NCBI GenBank assembly: GCA_964533705.1
Contig: CAZHMN010000057.1
Span: 1-18,434 of the forward strand
Direction of reading: 5' to 3'
Origin: CAZHMN01 sp964533705
Lineage (GTDB): Bacteria > Electryoneota > B3-LCP
Length of the DNA: 18,434 bases
The translations under genes and the position numbers were made by a program. The notes below the pieces were generated by a model. It ran no database searches and was not told the origin of the DNA. It saw only the letters and a program-made list of their open reading frames with translations. Positions 7,816-14,190 of this stretch are shown piece by piece; positions within the stretch are counted from its first letter, which is position 1, and each line of letters starts with the position of its first letter.

Positions 7816-8638
7816 GCAGCGTCACCCTTCTGGCCCCCGTCCCTTAAAAGAATTGGGGCAGCACTTTCTAATTGATGAGGAAGCGGCCTCGAATATCGTC
7901 GCTTCGATGAAACTGCGCTGGGAAGAACGAGCCCTGGAGATCGGGCCGGGGCGCGGGGTTCTGCTGCGGTTTCTGTTGAAGCAAAGCCACCAAGTGACAG
8001 CCGTTGAGTTGGATGCCAGGCTGTGCAAACCGTTACAAAAAACTTTCGGGGGTCATCCCGGATTAGAGCTTGTCTTCGGAGATTTTCTGCAGTTTGATCT
8101 GCAGAACTATATTTCCCGGGATGATTCGCCTGTGAAGTTAGTGGGCAATATTCCCTATTCCCTTTCCAGTCCGATTTTATTTCGCCTATTTGAGGTTGCT
8201 ACGGAGTTGCAAGGTAGGGACGTATTCTCCTTGAAATCGGCTACCCTGATGCTGCAGCGGGAGGTCGCCGAACGCATTTGTGCAGATCCTGGAGACCGAG
8301 CCTGCGGGGCCATCACCATTCTGCGTTCGCTGGTTGCCGACGCCGAATTGCTCTTCAATCTACCACCGTCGGCCTTTCTTCCGCCGCCGAAGGTGACGTC
8401 GTCCGTCATTCGTCTGAAAATTTTGCCGAAGGCGCGCTGTGAAATCGCCGATCGCCCTCGTTTCGGCGAGTTAGTTCAGCATGTGTTTAAGCAGCGCCGG
8501 AAGATGCTCAAAAATTCCCTGCGCGGTTTACCCTGGCTTATTCCCGACTGGCAGCGGGTGGATTTCGATTTCACGCGCCGGCCTGAGGAGCTTTCGTTGC
8601 AGGAATTCGTTCAACTTTTTGACCTGATTCGTTCCTGA
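7808..8638 (+). CDS. rsmA: 16S rRNA (adenine1518-N6/adenine1519-N6)-dimethyltransferase RsmA (KsgA)
   Basis: The 276-residue product starts at GTG and carries the KsgA signatures LKELGQHFLID, the SAM motif ALEIGPGRGVL, the acidic ribose-binding region VTAVELDARL, the catalytic NIPYSLSSPILFRLF, the LMLQREVAERI helix, and FLPPPKVTSSVIRL. The C-terminal helical domain has FKQRRKMLKNSLRGL. The enzyme dimethylates two adjacent adenines in helix 45 of 16S rRNA late in 30S assembly; its loss gives kasugamycin resistance in known species. It overlaps rsmD by 8 bases. All key motifs look intact. Confidence 0.96.
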   Translation: MRKQRHPSGPRPLKELGQHFLIDEEAASNIVASMKLRWEERALEIGPGRGVLLRFLLKQSHQVTAVELDARLCKPLQKTFGGHPGLELVFGDFLQFDLQNYISRDDSPVKLVGNIPYSLSSPILFRLFEVATELQGRDVFSLKSATLMLQREVAERICADPGDRACGAITILRSLVADAELLFNLPPSAFLPPPKVTSSVIRLKILPKARCEIADRPRFGELVQHVFKQRRKMLKNSLRGLPWLIPDWQRVDFDFTRRPEELSLQEFVQLFDLIRS

Positions 8639-8778
8639 TCGGAGCGGTTTAAACGCGTTCGTTAAAGCCGAGAAATATTGATTGATTTCTTTCTTAATGC
8701 CTTCAAAGCTTAGCCTGATTGTCAGTTTAGCGCATTGGATCAATCTTGACTGCATATGAACCATCACAGAATATTAAG

Positions 8779-9798
8779 ATGACTGAAGAGGGTTTGAATC
8801 AGCTTCGCCAGAGCATCAGCGAAATGGTCGAGAATGGAGAGGTTGACCAGTTGCAGGCAATGCTCAGTAAGCTGCACCCTTCTGACATAGCGGATTTGTT
8901 CCCCCGGCTTGGCCGATTGGAGCAAAATTTCGTCTGGGATCTCCTTCCCGAAGAGTTGTCCCCGGACGTATTGGTGGAACTCGACGATCCGGCGCAGGGG
9001 CAATTGCTTGACACCCTGTCCGAAGGGGAAATCGGCAGGATCGTAGATGAACTGGATTCGGATGATGCTGCAGACGTCGTCGGTGCTCTGGATGACGAGA
9101 AGGCGCAAAAGGTGCTGGAAACGCTGGACCTCGAATCCCGCCGGGACGTCCGCCGACTGCTCACATATGATGAGGAGACCGCCGGCGGCATCATGGCTCT
9201 GGAAGTGGCTTCGGTCAAAGAGACGGAGACCGTGGGGCAGGCCATCAAAACGTTACGCGACCTGGGTGAGAAGGAAGGCATTGAAGATATCTATAATATT
9301 TATGTTGTCTCAGAAGAGGGTCTTTTACGGGGCTGGTTGAATCTGGCACAATTGATTCTGGCCCATCCGGAGACGCCGGTGCGGGAATTGATGAATCCGG
9401 ACGTCATTTCGGTGCCGACTTCCATGGATCAGGAGGAGGTGGCGGCCATCGTTCGTAAATACGACCTGGTTTCGCTGCCGGTTGTGGATGATTTCGGCAG
9501 GTTAGTAGGGCGTATCACCGTGGATGACGTGGTGGATGTCCTGGCGGAAGAGGCCGAGGAGGATATATCCATTATCGCCGGTACCGGTGATGAAGATCCG
9601 AGCGAACGATCTGCATTCAAGGTTTTTCGTGAACGNNNNNNNNNNNNNNNNNNNNNNNNNNNNNNNNNNNNNNNNNNNNNNNNNNNNNNNNNNNNNNNNN
9701 NNNNNNNNNNNNNNNNNNNNNNNNNNNNNNNNNNNACCGCCAATGACATCATCGGGCTGATGATCTATCTGGGAATGGCCATGGTGTTTCTCATATAG
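8779..9798 (+). CDS. mgtE: Magnesium transporter MgtE, membrane domain interrupted by an assembly gap
   Basis: Residues before the gap form the complete cytoplasmic part. The MgtE N domain is a superhelix with LHPSDIADLF, SDDAADVV and YDEETAGGIM, and a pair of CBS domains follows (ELMNPDVISVPTSMDQEEVA and LPVVDDFGRLVGRITVDDVVDVL). These domains sense Mg2+ and gate the channel. After the N run only the last membrane helix remains (ANDIIGLMIYLGMAMVFLI). The membrane domain needs roughly 180 residues, so several hundred bases are missing and 100 N is only a placeholder. The ATG at 8779 is preferred; a TTG at 8746 would add 11 residues. Neither has a strong ribosome-binding site. No M-box riboswitch was recognised upstream. 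Confidence 0.92.
   Translation: MTEEGLNQLRQSISEMVENGEVDQLQAMLSKLHPSDIADLFPRLGRLEQNFVWDLLPEELSPDVLVELDDPAQGQLLDTLSEGEIGRIVDELDSDDAADVVGALDDEKAQKVLETLDLESRRDVRRLLTYDEETAGGIMALEVASVKETETVGQAIKTLRDLGEKEGIEDIYNIYVVSEEGLLRGWLNLAQLILAHPETPVRELMNPDVISVPTSMDQEEVAAIVRKYDLVSLPVVDDFGRLVGRITVDDVVDVLAEEAEEDISIIAGTGDEDPSERSAFKVFREXXXXXXXXXXXXXXXXXXXXXXXXXXXXXXXXXXTANDIIGLMIYLGMAMVFLI
9636..9735. other. Assembly gap (100 N) inside mgtE
   Basis: There are exactly 100 N. By comparison with the known MgtE architecture, about 150-160 residues of the membrane domain (roughly 450-480 bases) should lie here, so the true distance is larger than drawn and later coordinates are shifted. Confidence 0.95.
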
Positions 9799-9830
9799 CT
9801 CAACGAGATACCTATCCTGTATTTAAGTCT

Positions 9831-10601
9831 ATGCCTCTGGTCAAGACCGAGGGCATCGTCCTTCAAACCCGCAAGTACAGTGAAACTTCAAAAATCCTGA
9901 CCGCATTCACGAAGGATCAAGGGCGGGTGTCGCTTCTGTTCAAGGGCGGTCGGAAGGGAACGAAGAAGTTCCCGGGCGGTCTGGAGACGTTAAATCGGGT
10001 GGAAATGCAGTACTATGAGAAGGGCGGACGAGAACTGCAGACCTTTAAAAGCTTTGATCTGATCGAATCCTATCAAGGGCTGCGCAGCGATCTAAAGCGC
10101 ACTTTTACAGCCCTTTCACTTGCCGAGATCATTCTGAAGGCAACTGCTGCAGAGGATGCGAATCCCGGTCTTTTTCAGAGCTTGACTGAAACGCTGGATG
10201 CGTTAAACGTCCAGGAAGAGAATCCCTGGGCGGCTCGGTGGAAGGGCCTGCTGGAGGTCAGTCGAAGTTTAGGTTTCGCCATGTCGCTGGAAGGCTGCTG
10301 TCGCTGCGGGGGTCGGGGAAGGATGGTAAACTTCGATTTGTCCGTCGGTGGATTCGTCTGCGATAAACACAAGGATATGGGATCGAACCTGATTTCGACG
10401 TCCGGCGAAATCTGGGGTATCCTGCGTTTTCTAAATCATTGCCCGCGCGAATCAGCCACTCGAATTTCAGTGGGACGGACGACAGGATTGAAGATAGAGG
10501 CACTTTTCTTTCAATATTTCAAATATCACGTTCCGGGCTTAAAGAACCTGGAAAGCTGGAATAAACTCCCCGGTATCTACTGGGGAGAAGAGGGGAACTG
10601 A
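9831..10601 (+). CDS. recO: DNA repair protein RecO
   Basis: The 256-residue product has the RecO plan. An N-terminal OB fold begins LVKTEGIVLQTRKYSETSKILTAFTKDQGRVSLL, a helical domain follows, and a zinc-finger-like segment at about 153-180 has Cys-Cys-Arg-Cys-Gly, later Val-Cys-Asp-Lys-His. RecO binds SSB and ssDNA, anneals strands and, with RecR, loads RecA in the RecF repair pathway. It starts 32 bases after mgtE, and dprA follows after 2 bases with a GGGG-containing ribosome-binding site, so recO and dprA are probably one transcript. Both proteins act on SSB-coated ssDNA and RecA. Confidence 0.93.
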   Translation: MPLVKTEGIVLQTRKYSETSKILTAFTKDQGRVSLLFKGGRKGTKKFPGGLETLNRVEMQYYEKGGRELQTFKSFDLIESYQGLRSDLKRTFTALSLAEIILKATAAEDANPGLFQSLTETLDALNVQEENPWAARWKGLLEVSRSLGFAMSLEGCCRCGGRGRMVNFDLSVGGFVCDKHKDMGSNLISTSGEIWGILRFLNHCPRESATRISVGRTTGLKIEALFFQYFKYHVPGLKNLESWNKLPGIYWGEEGN

Positions 10602-10603
10602 AG

Positions 10604-11545
10604 ATGGAAGACGTCGTTTACTGGGCTCATCTGGCTTCTGTTGAGGGTGTAGGCGGGGCCATTTTTGACCAACTTCTGAAGAGGTTCGGCAGTATCAAGA
10701 GGGCCATGGAGGCTCCTCTGGATCAGGTGCAGGAAATTCCCGGCCTCGATGAGCGAACCGCCGAGGCAATCTGCCGAGCGCATCAGACTCTGGAGGTAAC
10801 GCGAGCTAAGATAACGGAAATCGCCAAGCGGGGGGTTCGAGTAATTACCAAACTGGACTCCGATTATCCATCCCGCCTGCGGGAAGCAGCTAATCCGCCC
10901 CCTCTCGTCTATCAAATCGGTGCTTTCCGTCCCCAGGATGAGAGGGCTGTAGCCATCATCGGTAGCCGGGAGTGCAGTGAGGTATCCGGCAAGCGTGCCA
11001 GGGAATACGCCAGGTCTTTTGTGAAATTTGGCTTAACTGTTGTCACAGGTTACGCTTTCGGCGTGGACATCAACGCGCATCTGGGCGCGCTCGAGGCGGG
11101 AGGACGAACGGTCATTATCCCCGGCTGCGGTGTGAACATCTTTGATTTCGAACCGTTAAAACCGGTGAACGTTTCCTCGTTCGACGATCTGGTAAAGCAG
11201 GCCGTCGTCATCACCGAGCAGCCGCCCGACGCTGATTGGTCGGCGCGTTCATCGCTGGCCCGGAATCGTTTGGTGGCCGCCTTCGCCAGAGCGGTATTGG
11301 TGATCGAATCCCGGCTGCATTCCAGTACGCTGGACACCGTCTCGCGCGCTCAAGCCCTGGGCCGACCGGTATTCGCCCAGAGTTTCGGTACAATTTCCGA
11401 AAGGGTTATGGGCAACGAGAAACTGCTGAAAGAAGGCGCCGGGATGGTTCAGAATGAGGAGGATCTCAGGCAAATTGTCGATTTGGTTAGAGGGCAGGCT
11501 CGAAATAAGGGACAAAAAGGTGAAAAGGACGATTCGAGGCGTTAA
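10604..11545 (+). CDS. dprA: Divergent DprA/Smf-like DNA-processing protein
   Basis: The 313-residue product begins with a helix-hairpin-helix region (SVEGVGGAIFDQLLKRFGS, then IPGLDERTAEAI). A Rossmann-like DprA domain follows, with YPSRLREAANPPPLVYQIG, AIIGSRECSEVSG, TGYAFGVDINAHLGALEAGG and ARNRLVAAFARAVLVIES. DprA binds ssDNA and loads RecA during natural transformation. Several usual family positions differ: GxDxxYP is replaced by GVNIFDF, the SGSLxTA stretch reads SSTLDTVSRA, and the C-terminal winged-helix domain is absent, replaced by a short charged tail. It may be a SLOG-fold paralogue with a changed role rather than the orthodox transformation protein. Confidence 0.82.
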   Translation: MEDVVYWAHLASVEGVGGAIFDQLLKRFGSIKRAMEAPLDQVQEIPGLDERTAEAICRAHQTLEVTRAKITEIAKRGVRVITKLDSDYPSRLREAANPPPLVYQIGAFRPQDERAVAIIGSRECSEVSGKRAREYARSFVKFGLTVVTGYAFGVDINAHLGALEAGGRTVIIPGCGVNIFDFEPLKPVNVSSFDDLVKQAVVITEQPPDADWSARSSLARNRLVAAFARAVLVIESRLHSSTLDTVSRAQALGRPVFAQSFGTISERVMGNEKLLKEGAGMVQNEEDLRQIVDLVRGQARNKGQKGEKDDSRR

Positions 11546-11578
11546 CAAGTCGGGCAGACTCTTCCCAGCTCTGGAGAA

Positions 11579-12250
11579 ATGATGAGAAAATACCTCAATT
11601 TGTCAACCTTAATCCTGGTTGCCGTTGTTGTGACCACCGCATCCAGCCGGGAACCGCGGCCCTGGGAACCGAGGCTGGCGGTGACGGGATCAATGAGCGT
11701 CTGGTCGCCCGGTGCTACGGATAAAGAGCTTTTTCAAACCAGTATGGGAGCTGGATTATCCGTCATGTACTGGATAAATCCCAGGACGCAGATTATTGCC
11801 CGAGGTACCTATGCACCGCTTAAGGGAGATGCCGAATACTGGTACGATAAGTGGGGACCTGATCTCGAGGAGCTGGCGGATACCGTTTCCGCCTTTGATG
11901 TGTTTGACGTGGTCGGCGATCTATGGACGATCTCGCTGGAATTGCGAAGGCTCTATCCGGGTGGCTACAATAATTATCTATACTTAGGAATTGGTGGGGA
12001 CTTCTACTACTTCGCCGACGTCGAAGGGGATTATGAGATCTACGGAACGGCTCAGCCGATTAAAGGCACTATAACGGATCAGAGAGATGCGACCTACGCC
12101 GGAGGAGTGCACATTTCTCCGGGTCTGTTTTTCATCTTCTACCGGCGCCTCTTTGTGGATGCCGGAGTGCGCCTCCACTTTCTGTACGACGGCGAGGATA
12201 ATCCCTATTGGATCGAGCCATCCTTCTCGGCGAGCTTCAGGATATTCTAG
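11579..12250 (+). CDS. Putative small outer-membrane beta-barrel protein
   Basis: I do not recognise a named family. The 223-residue product has a signal peptide (MRKYLNLSTLILVAVVVTTAS), then alternating hydrophobic strands with many aromatic residues (for example YLYLGIGGDFYYFADV and FFIFYRRLFVDAGVRLHFLY). It ends in phenylalanine (SASFRIF), the usual C-terminal signal of outer-membrane barrels. Two adjacent ATG codons (11579 and 11582) are possible starts behind a GGAG motif at 11573-11576. It follows dprA by 33 bases on the same strand, but its function looks unrelated. A hairpin downstream separates it from the convergent redox operon. Confidence 0.7.
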   Translation: MMRKYLNLSTLILVAVVVTTASSREPRPWEPRLAVTGSMSVWSPGATDKELFQTSMGAGLSVMYWINPRTQIIARGTYAPLKGDAEYWYDKWGPDLEELADTVSAFDVFDVVGDLWTISLELRRLYPGGYNNYLYLGIGGDFYYFADVEGDYEIYGTAQPIKGTITDQRDATYAGGVHISPGLFFIFYRRLFVDAGVRLHFLYDGEDNPYWIEPSFSASFRIF

Positions 12251-12276
12251 TACTGCACGATTCAGTATAGACAGCA

Positions 12277-12303
12277 AACGCCGGGTCGTTACGATCCGGC
12301 GTT
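12277..12303. terminator. Hairpin between convergent genes, possible bidirectional terminator
   Basis: AACGCCGGGTCG (12277-12288) pairs with CGATCCGGCGTT (12292-12303) with one G-T wobble and a 3-base loop. Only short, interrupted T-rich stretches flank it on either side, so termination strength is uncertain. Its place between the convergent barrel gene and the DUF1858 gene fits a shared terminator. Confidence 0.55.
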
Positions 12304-12327
12304 GTTACTATCAGAAATGAATAGAGT

Positions 12328-12546
12328 TCAGGTTATTTCGCCCGAAGTCGTTTTGCTCGCAACTTGGTTCAACTCTCCGATGATCCCTTCATACTCTTTT
12401 ATCCCCGCCCGATCCAGCGCTTCACCCAGCGTTCCCCAGATGGGTTCGCCGCACTGAATGCAGATGATGCCGTGTTTCATTAAAATGGCAACCGTCTCCG
12501 GGTGATCCTGGACCAGTTCCTCGATGTAAATGTCCTTCGTGATCAC
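12328..12546 (-). CDS. DUF1858-domain redox-disulfide protein
   Basis: The 72-residue product starts at GTG and matches the small DUF1858 fold. It begins ITKDIYIEELVQDHPETVAIL, then GIICIQCGEPIWGTLGEAL with a CxxC pair at Cys29 and Cys32, then an ELNQ segment. The domain is annotated in some genomes as a redox-disulfide domain associated with hybrid-cluster proteins; its biochemical role is not established. It is the last gene of the minus-strand operon, 20 bases after the anti-sigma gene, which suggests that its CxxC takes part in the same thiol chemistry as thioredoxin (inference). Confidence 0.82.
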   Translation of the reverse strand: MITKDIYIEELVQDHPETVAILMKHGIICIQCGEPIWGTLGEALDRAGIKEYEGIIGELNQVASKTTSGEIT

Positions 12547-12566
12547 GTTCGCTCTTCACCTGTGGA

Positions 12567-12800
12567 TTATTCCGGTTGCAGGTTCAGCCGGAGGAGGAGT
12601 CGTTCTTCCACATCGCCGGGCACCAGTTTCGCCGGCAGTGAACGGTAAATCTCGACGGTACGCTTAATGGTGTCCACCTGCAGCGAGCAATCGGGACATT
12701 CGGCTAAGTGTTCTTTTAATTCCCGGCAGAGCGGACTGGATAGATCCTCGCCCAGGGCTTCACAGAGCCTTTCCATAAAAGGTTTGCAGCCTTCTTTCAT
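12567..12800 (-). CDS. Soluble zinc-binding anti-sigma factor (ZAS / zf-HC2 type)
   Basis: The 77-residue product has the anti-sigma zinc-finger pattern: Cys5, His31, Cys35 and Cys38 (EHLAECPDC), with a further Cys25 and Cys13. The spacings Cys5-Cys25 (20) and Cys5-His31 (26), and the HxxxCxxC core, are the same as I recall for Streptomyces RsrA (Cys11, Cys31, His37, Cys41, Cys44), a disulfide-responsive anti-sigma factor. There is no membrane helix, so it should work in the cytoplasm. Its ATG overlaps the sigma-factor stop (ATGA), which fits 1:1 production with its partner. Many ZAS proteins share these ligands without being redox sensors, so the signal remains unknown. Confidence 0.85.
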   Translation of the reverse strand: MKEGCKPFMERLCEALGEDLSSPLCRELKEHLAECPDCSLQVDTIKRTVEIYRSLPAKLVPGDVEERLLLRLNLQPE

Positions 12801-13411
12801 GAGGAAATCTCCTTTTGGCCTGAACCCGTTTCTTTTCTTTCGATAAAATCCGCCAGTTTATCTCGCAGGGCGCTTCGGCCTCGATGCAGTGCCGCTTTGA
12901 CCGCGGGAACGCTGGTGTTCAGTGTATCCGCCACCTCCTGCAGAGAGAGTCCCTCAATATCCTTCAGAATGAAGGGCAGGCGCCAGGAGACAGGCAGTTC
13001 GGCCATAGCTTTTTCCAGGGACTCTTTAAACTCGGAATCCAGGAGCAGTTCCAGGGGGTTGCGCTCCAGCGATTCCATCATCTGCGAATACTTCGAGGAT
13101 GGGCTCATCTCCGGATCATCTTCGAGGGAAACCCATTCTTCCTTCCGTTTCCTGAGCGACATCAGTGCTGTGTTGGCGGTGATGCGGTAGATCCAGGTCT
13201 GCAGGGAGGAATCCCCTCGGAACGTATCCAGCTTTTCAAACACCTTGAGGAAGGTATCCTGAAGGACGTTCTCGGCCTTTTCCGGATCGCTGAGCAGCTT
13301 CAGCGCCAGATTGTAGACCATCCCCTGGTAATTATGCACGATTTGGGCTTTGGCCTGCACGTCCCCCGTCAGCGCGCGGGCGACCAGTTCTTTATCATTC
13401 TGCTCAGGCAG
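12797..13411 (-). CDS. ECF-family RNA polymerase sigma factor, probable CTG start
   Basis: Region 2 contains NYQGMVYNLALKLLSDPEKA, LQDTFLKVFEKLDTF and LQTWIYRITANTALM. Region 4 contains ELPVSWRLPFILKDIEG and the helix-turn-helix LSLQEVADTLNTSVPAVKAA. The shortest start, GTG at 13360, cuts off a conserved N-terminal stretch that continues in frame upstream as NDKELVARALTGD, typical of ECF sigma factors. No ATG, GTG or TTG lies between that stretch and the upstream in-frame stop. A CTG at 13409-13411 follows an AAGGA motif by 7 bases, so I extend to it (204 residues). It follows trxA closely and overlaps its anti-sigma gene. The sequence does not name its ECF subgroup. Confidence 0.88.
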   Translation of the reverse strand: MPEQNDKELVARALTGDVQAKAQIVHNYQGMVYNLALKLLSDPEKAENVLQDTFLKVFEKLDTFRGDSSLQTWIYRITANTALMSLRKRKEEWVSLEDDPEMSPSSKYSQMMESLERNPLELLLDSEFKESLEKAMAELPVSWRLPFILKDIEGLSLQEVADTLNTSVPAVKAALHRGRSALRDKLADFIERKETGSGQKEISS

Positions 13412-13418
13412 TGGTTTT

Positions 13419-13423
13419 TCCTT
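13419..13423 (-). promoter_or_regulatory. Ribosome-binding site AAGGA supporting a CTG start of the sigma gene
   Basis: On the minus strand AAGGA abuts the trxA stop codon and lies 7 bases before CTG (13409-13411). The spacing is ideal, and no standard start codon is available at a suitable distance in that frame. Confidence 0.5.
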
Positions 13424-13758
13424 CAGACGATTTCAGGCAGATGCGGCTTTAGGGCCGTTTCCAGCATCGGCCGGGGCATGGCTCCCACCCACTGATCCAC
13501 CTTTTGGCCGTCTTTAAAAAGCATCAGCGTCGGTATGCTGGAGATGCCGAAACGAGCGGCCGTCATGGGGTTTTCGTCAACGTTTACTTTGGCGATCTTG
13601 AGGCGGCCGGTGTAATCTTTTGCTACGTCGGACAATATAGGCGCGACGATGCGACAGGGCATGCACCAGGGGGCCCAGAAGTCCACCAGAACAGCCTCGG
13701 AATTGTTCTTAATCTGTTCGTCAAAGTTTTGATCGGTTAAGATGATTTCGTTTTCCAT
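13423..13758 (-). CDS. trxA: Thioredoxin
   Basis: The 111-residue product is a full thioredoxin: buried Asp26, active site WCMPC with Cys32 and Cys35, VDENPMTAARFGISSIPTLMLFKDG including the cis-Pro loop, and a final helix. It reduces protein disulfides in the cytoplasm, normally recharged by thioredoxin reductase, which is not encoded here. The usual Gly33 is Met, a change expected to alter the redox potential or reductase match. It lies between a small membrane protein and the ECF sigma gene. Its own AAAGG ribosome-binding site begins at the TAA that would close the upstream reading frame if that frame reads through TGA. Confidence 0.95.
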   Translation of the reverse strand: MENEIILTDQNFDEQIKNNSEAVLVDFWAPWCMPCRIVAPILSDVAKDYTGRLKIAKVNVDENPMTAARFGISSIPTLMLFKDGQKVDQWVGAMPRPMLETALKPHLPEIV

Positions 13759-13768
13759 TACTCTACCT

Positions 13769-13954
13769 TTATCTTAGCTTATTGTTTTCGTTTAGATTCT
13801 GACTATTTGATTCGATAACTTCAGTTTTATTTCCCGCCCGATCCTCGGTCGTACAGCTACCCGAGAGTCAAGTTTGCACTCCCATGCGGGGCAGGATCCA
13901 TCTCTGCAGGGCGAACCAACCCACGAAGATGAGCAGGAGCAGTAGGATATCCAT
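13769..13954 (-). CDS. Small one-helix membrane protein, candidate selenoprotein (in-frame TGA)
   Basis: An ATG at 13954, with AAGGA a few bases upstream, opens a 28-codon frame: MDILLLLLIFVGWFALQ forms a membrane helix, followed by RWILPRMGVQT. TGA (13868-13870) comes next, and the frame stays open for 32 more codons (starting LSGSC) to TAA at 13769-13771, 10 bases before the trxA ATG. Read through, the 61-residue product would carry Sec29 and Cys34 on the cytoplasmic side if the N-terminus faces out. The read-through frame fills the gap to trxA exactly, as expected for an operon. If TGA is an ordinary stop, the product is only the 28-residue peptide (13868-13954). I know of no name for it. 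Confidence 0.5.
13835..13865 (-). promoter_or_regulatory. Candidate bacterial SECIS-like hairpin after the in-frame TGA
   Basis: Two alternative hairpins begin within 20 bases of the TGA on the minus strand. In one, CTCGG pairs with CCGAG, with inner GTA/TAC, loop GCTG and a GA bulge. In the other, CCGA pairs with TCGG around a GGA loop 24-26 bases after TGA, with two further pairs below an A-G mismatch. Bacterial SECIS elements are loosely defined stem-loops just after UGA with a G early in the apical loop; the second hairpin fits that best. Short hairpins are common by chance. Confidence 0.3.
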
Positions 13955-13987
13955 GTGTTTCCTTAGTTTTTGTCTTCTTTCCGTCAT

Positions 13988-14015
13988 TTTACGCGTCAGC
14001 GTGTTGTTTGTTTCC
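13988..14015 (-). promoter_or_regulatory. ECF-sigma-type promoter GGAAAC-N16-CGTAAA for the redox operon
   Basis: On the minus strand GGAAAC (14010-14015) is followed after exactly 16 bases by CGTAAA (13988-13993). This is close to the known Bacillus sigma-W-type arrangement (TGAAAC-N16-CGTA). The expected start is near 13980, giving a leader of about 26 bases before the ATG at 13954, with the AAGGA motif inside it. Since the operon encodes an ECF sigma factor, autoregulation is the natural reading. It rests on motif similarity alone. Confidence 0.5.
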
Positions 14016-14120
14016 TGAACCTTGAATCGAGGCGGCAGGATCTGTTTGATAGTATTTCTTATATTAGATGCAATAAACGATTGAAGGATTCAAAAAATTT
14101 TAAAAAATAATTTAGAGGAG

Positions 14121-14149
14121 TTGAATTTGTGATAAAAAATAGTTATATT
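14121..14149 (+). promoter_or_regulatory. Sigma70-type promoter for the secreted propeller protein
   Basis: TTGAAT (14121-14126), a 17-base spacer and TATATT (14144-14149) lie in an AT-rich stretch about 40 bases before the ATG at 14191. A strong ribosome-binding site, GGAGGA (14179-14184), follows. The 236-base space between this gene and the divergent redox operon therefore holds two back-to-back promoters; I see no further gene in it. Confidence 0.55.
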
Positions 14150-14190
14150 GAAAGGGCAGTTCGAATTGACCTACTTATGGAGGAATCGCG

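Noticed and set aside
8639..8745. M-box or other magnesium riboswitch before mgtE
   Set aside because: The 107-base space is too short for an M-box and shows no conserved helices that I could recognise.
12884..13495. Plus-strand 203-codon open frame opposite the sigma factor
   Set aside because: It is the antisense shadow of the sigma gene and the trxA end, with no ribosome-binding site and no recognisable protein pattern.
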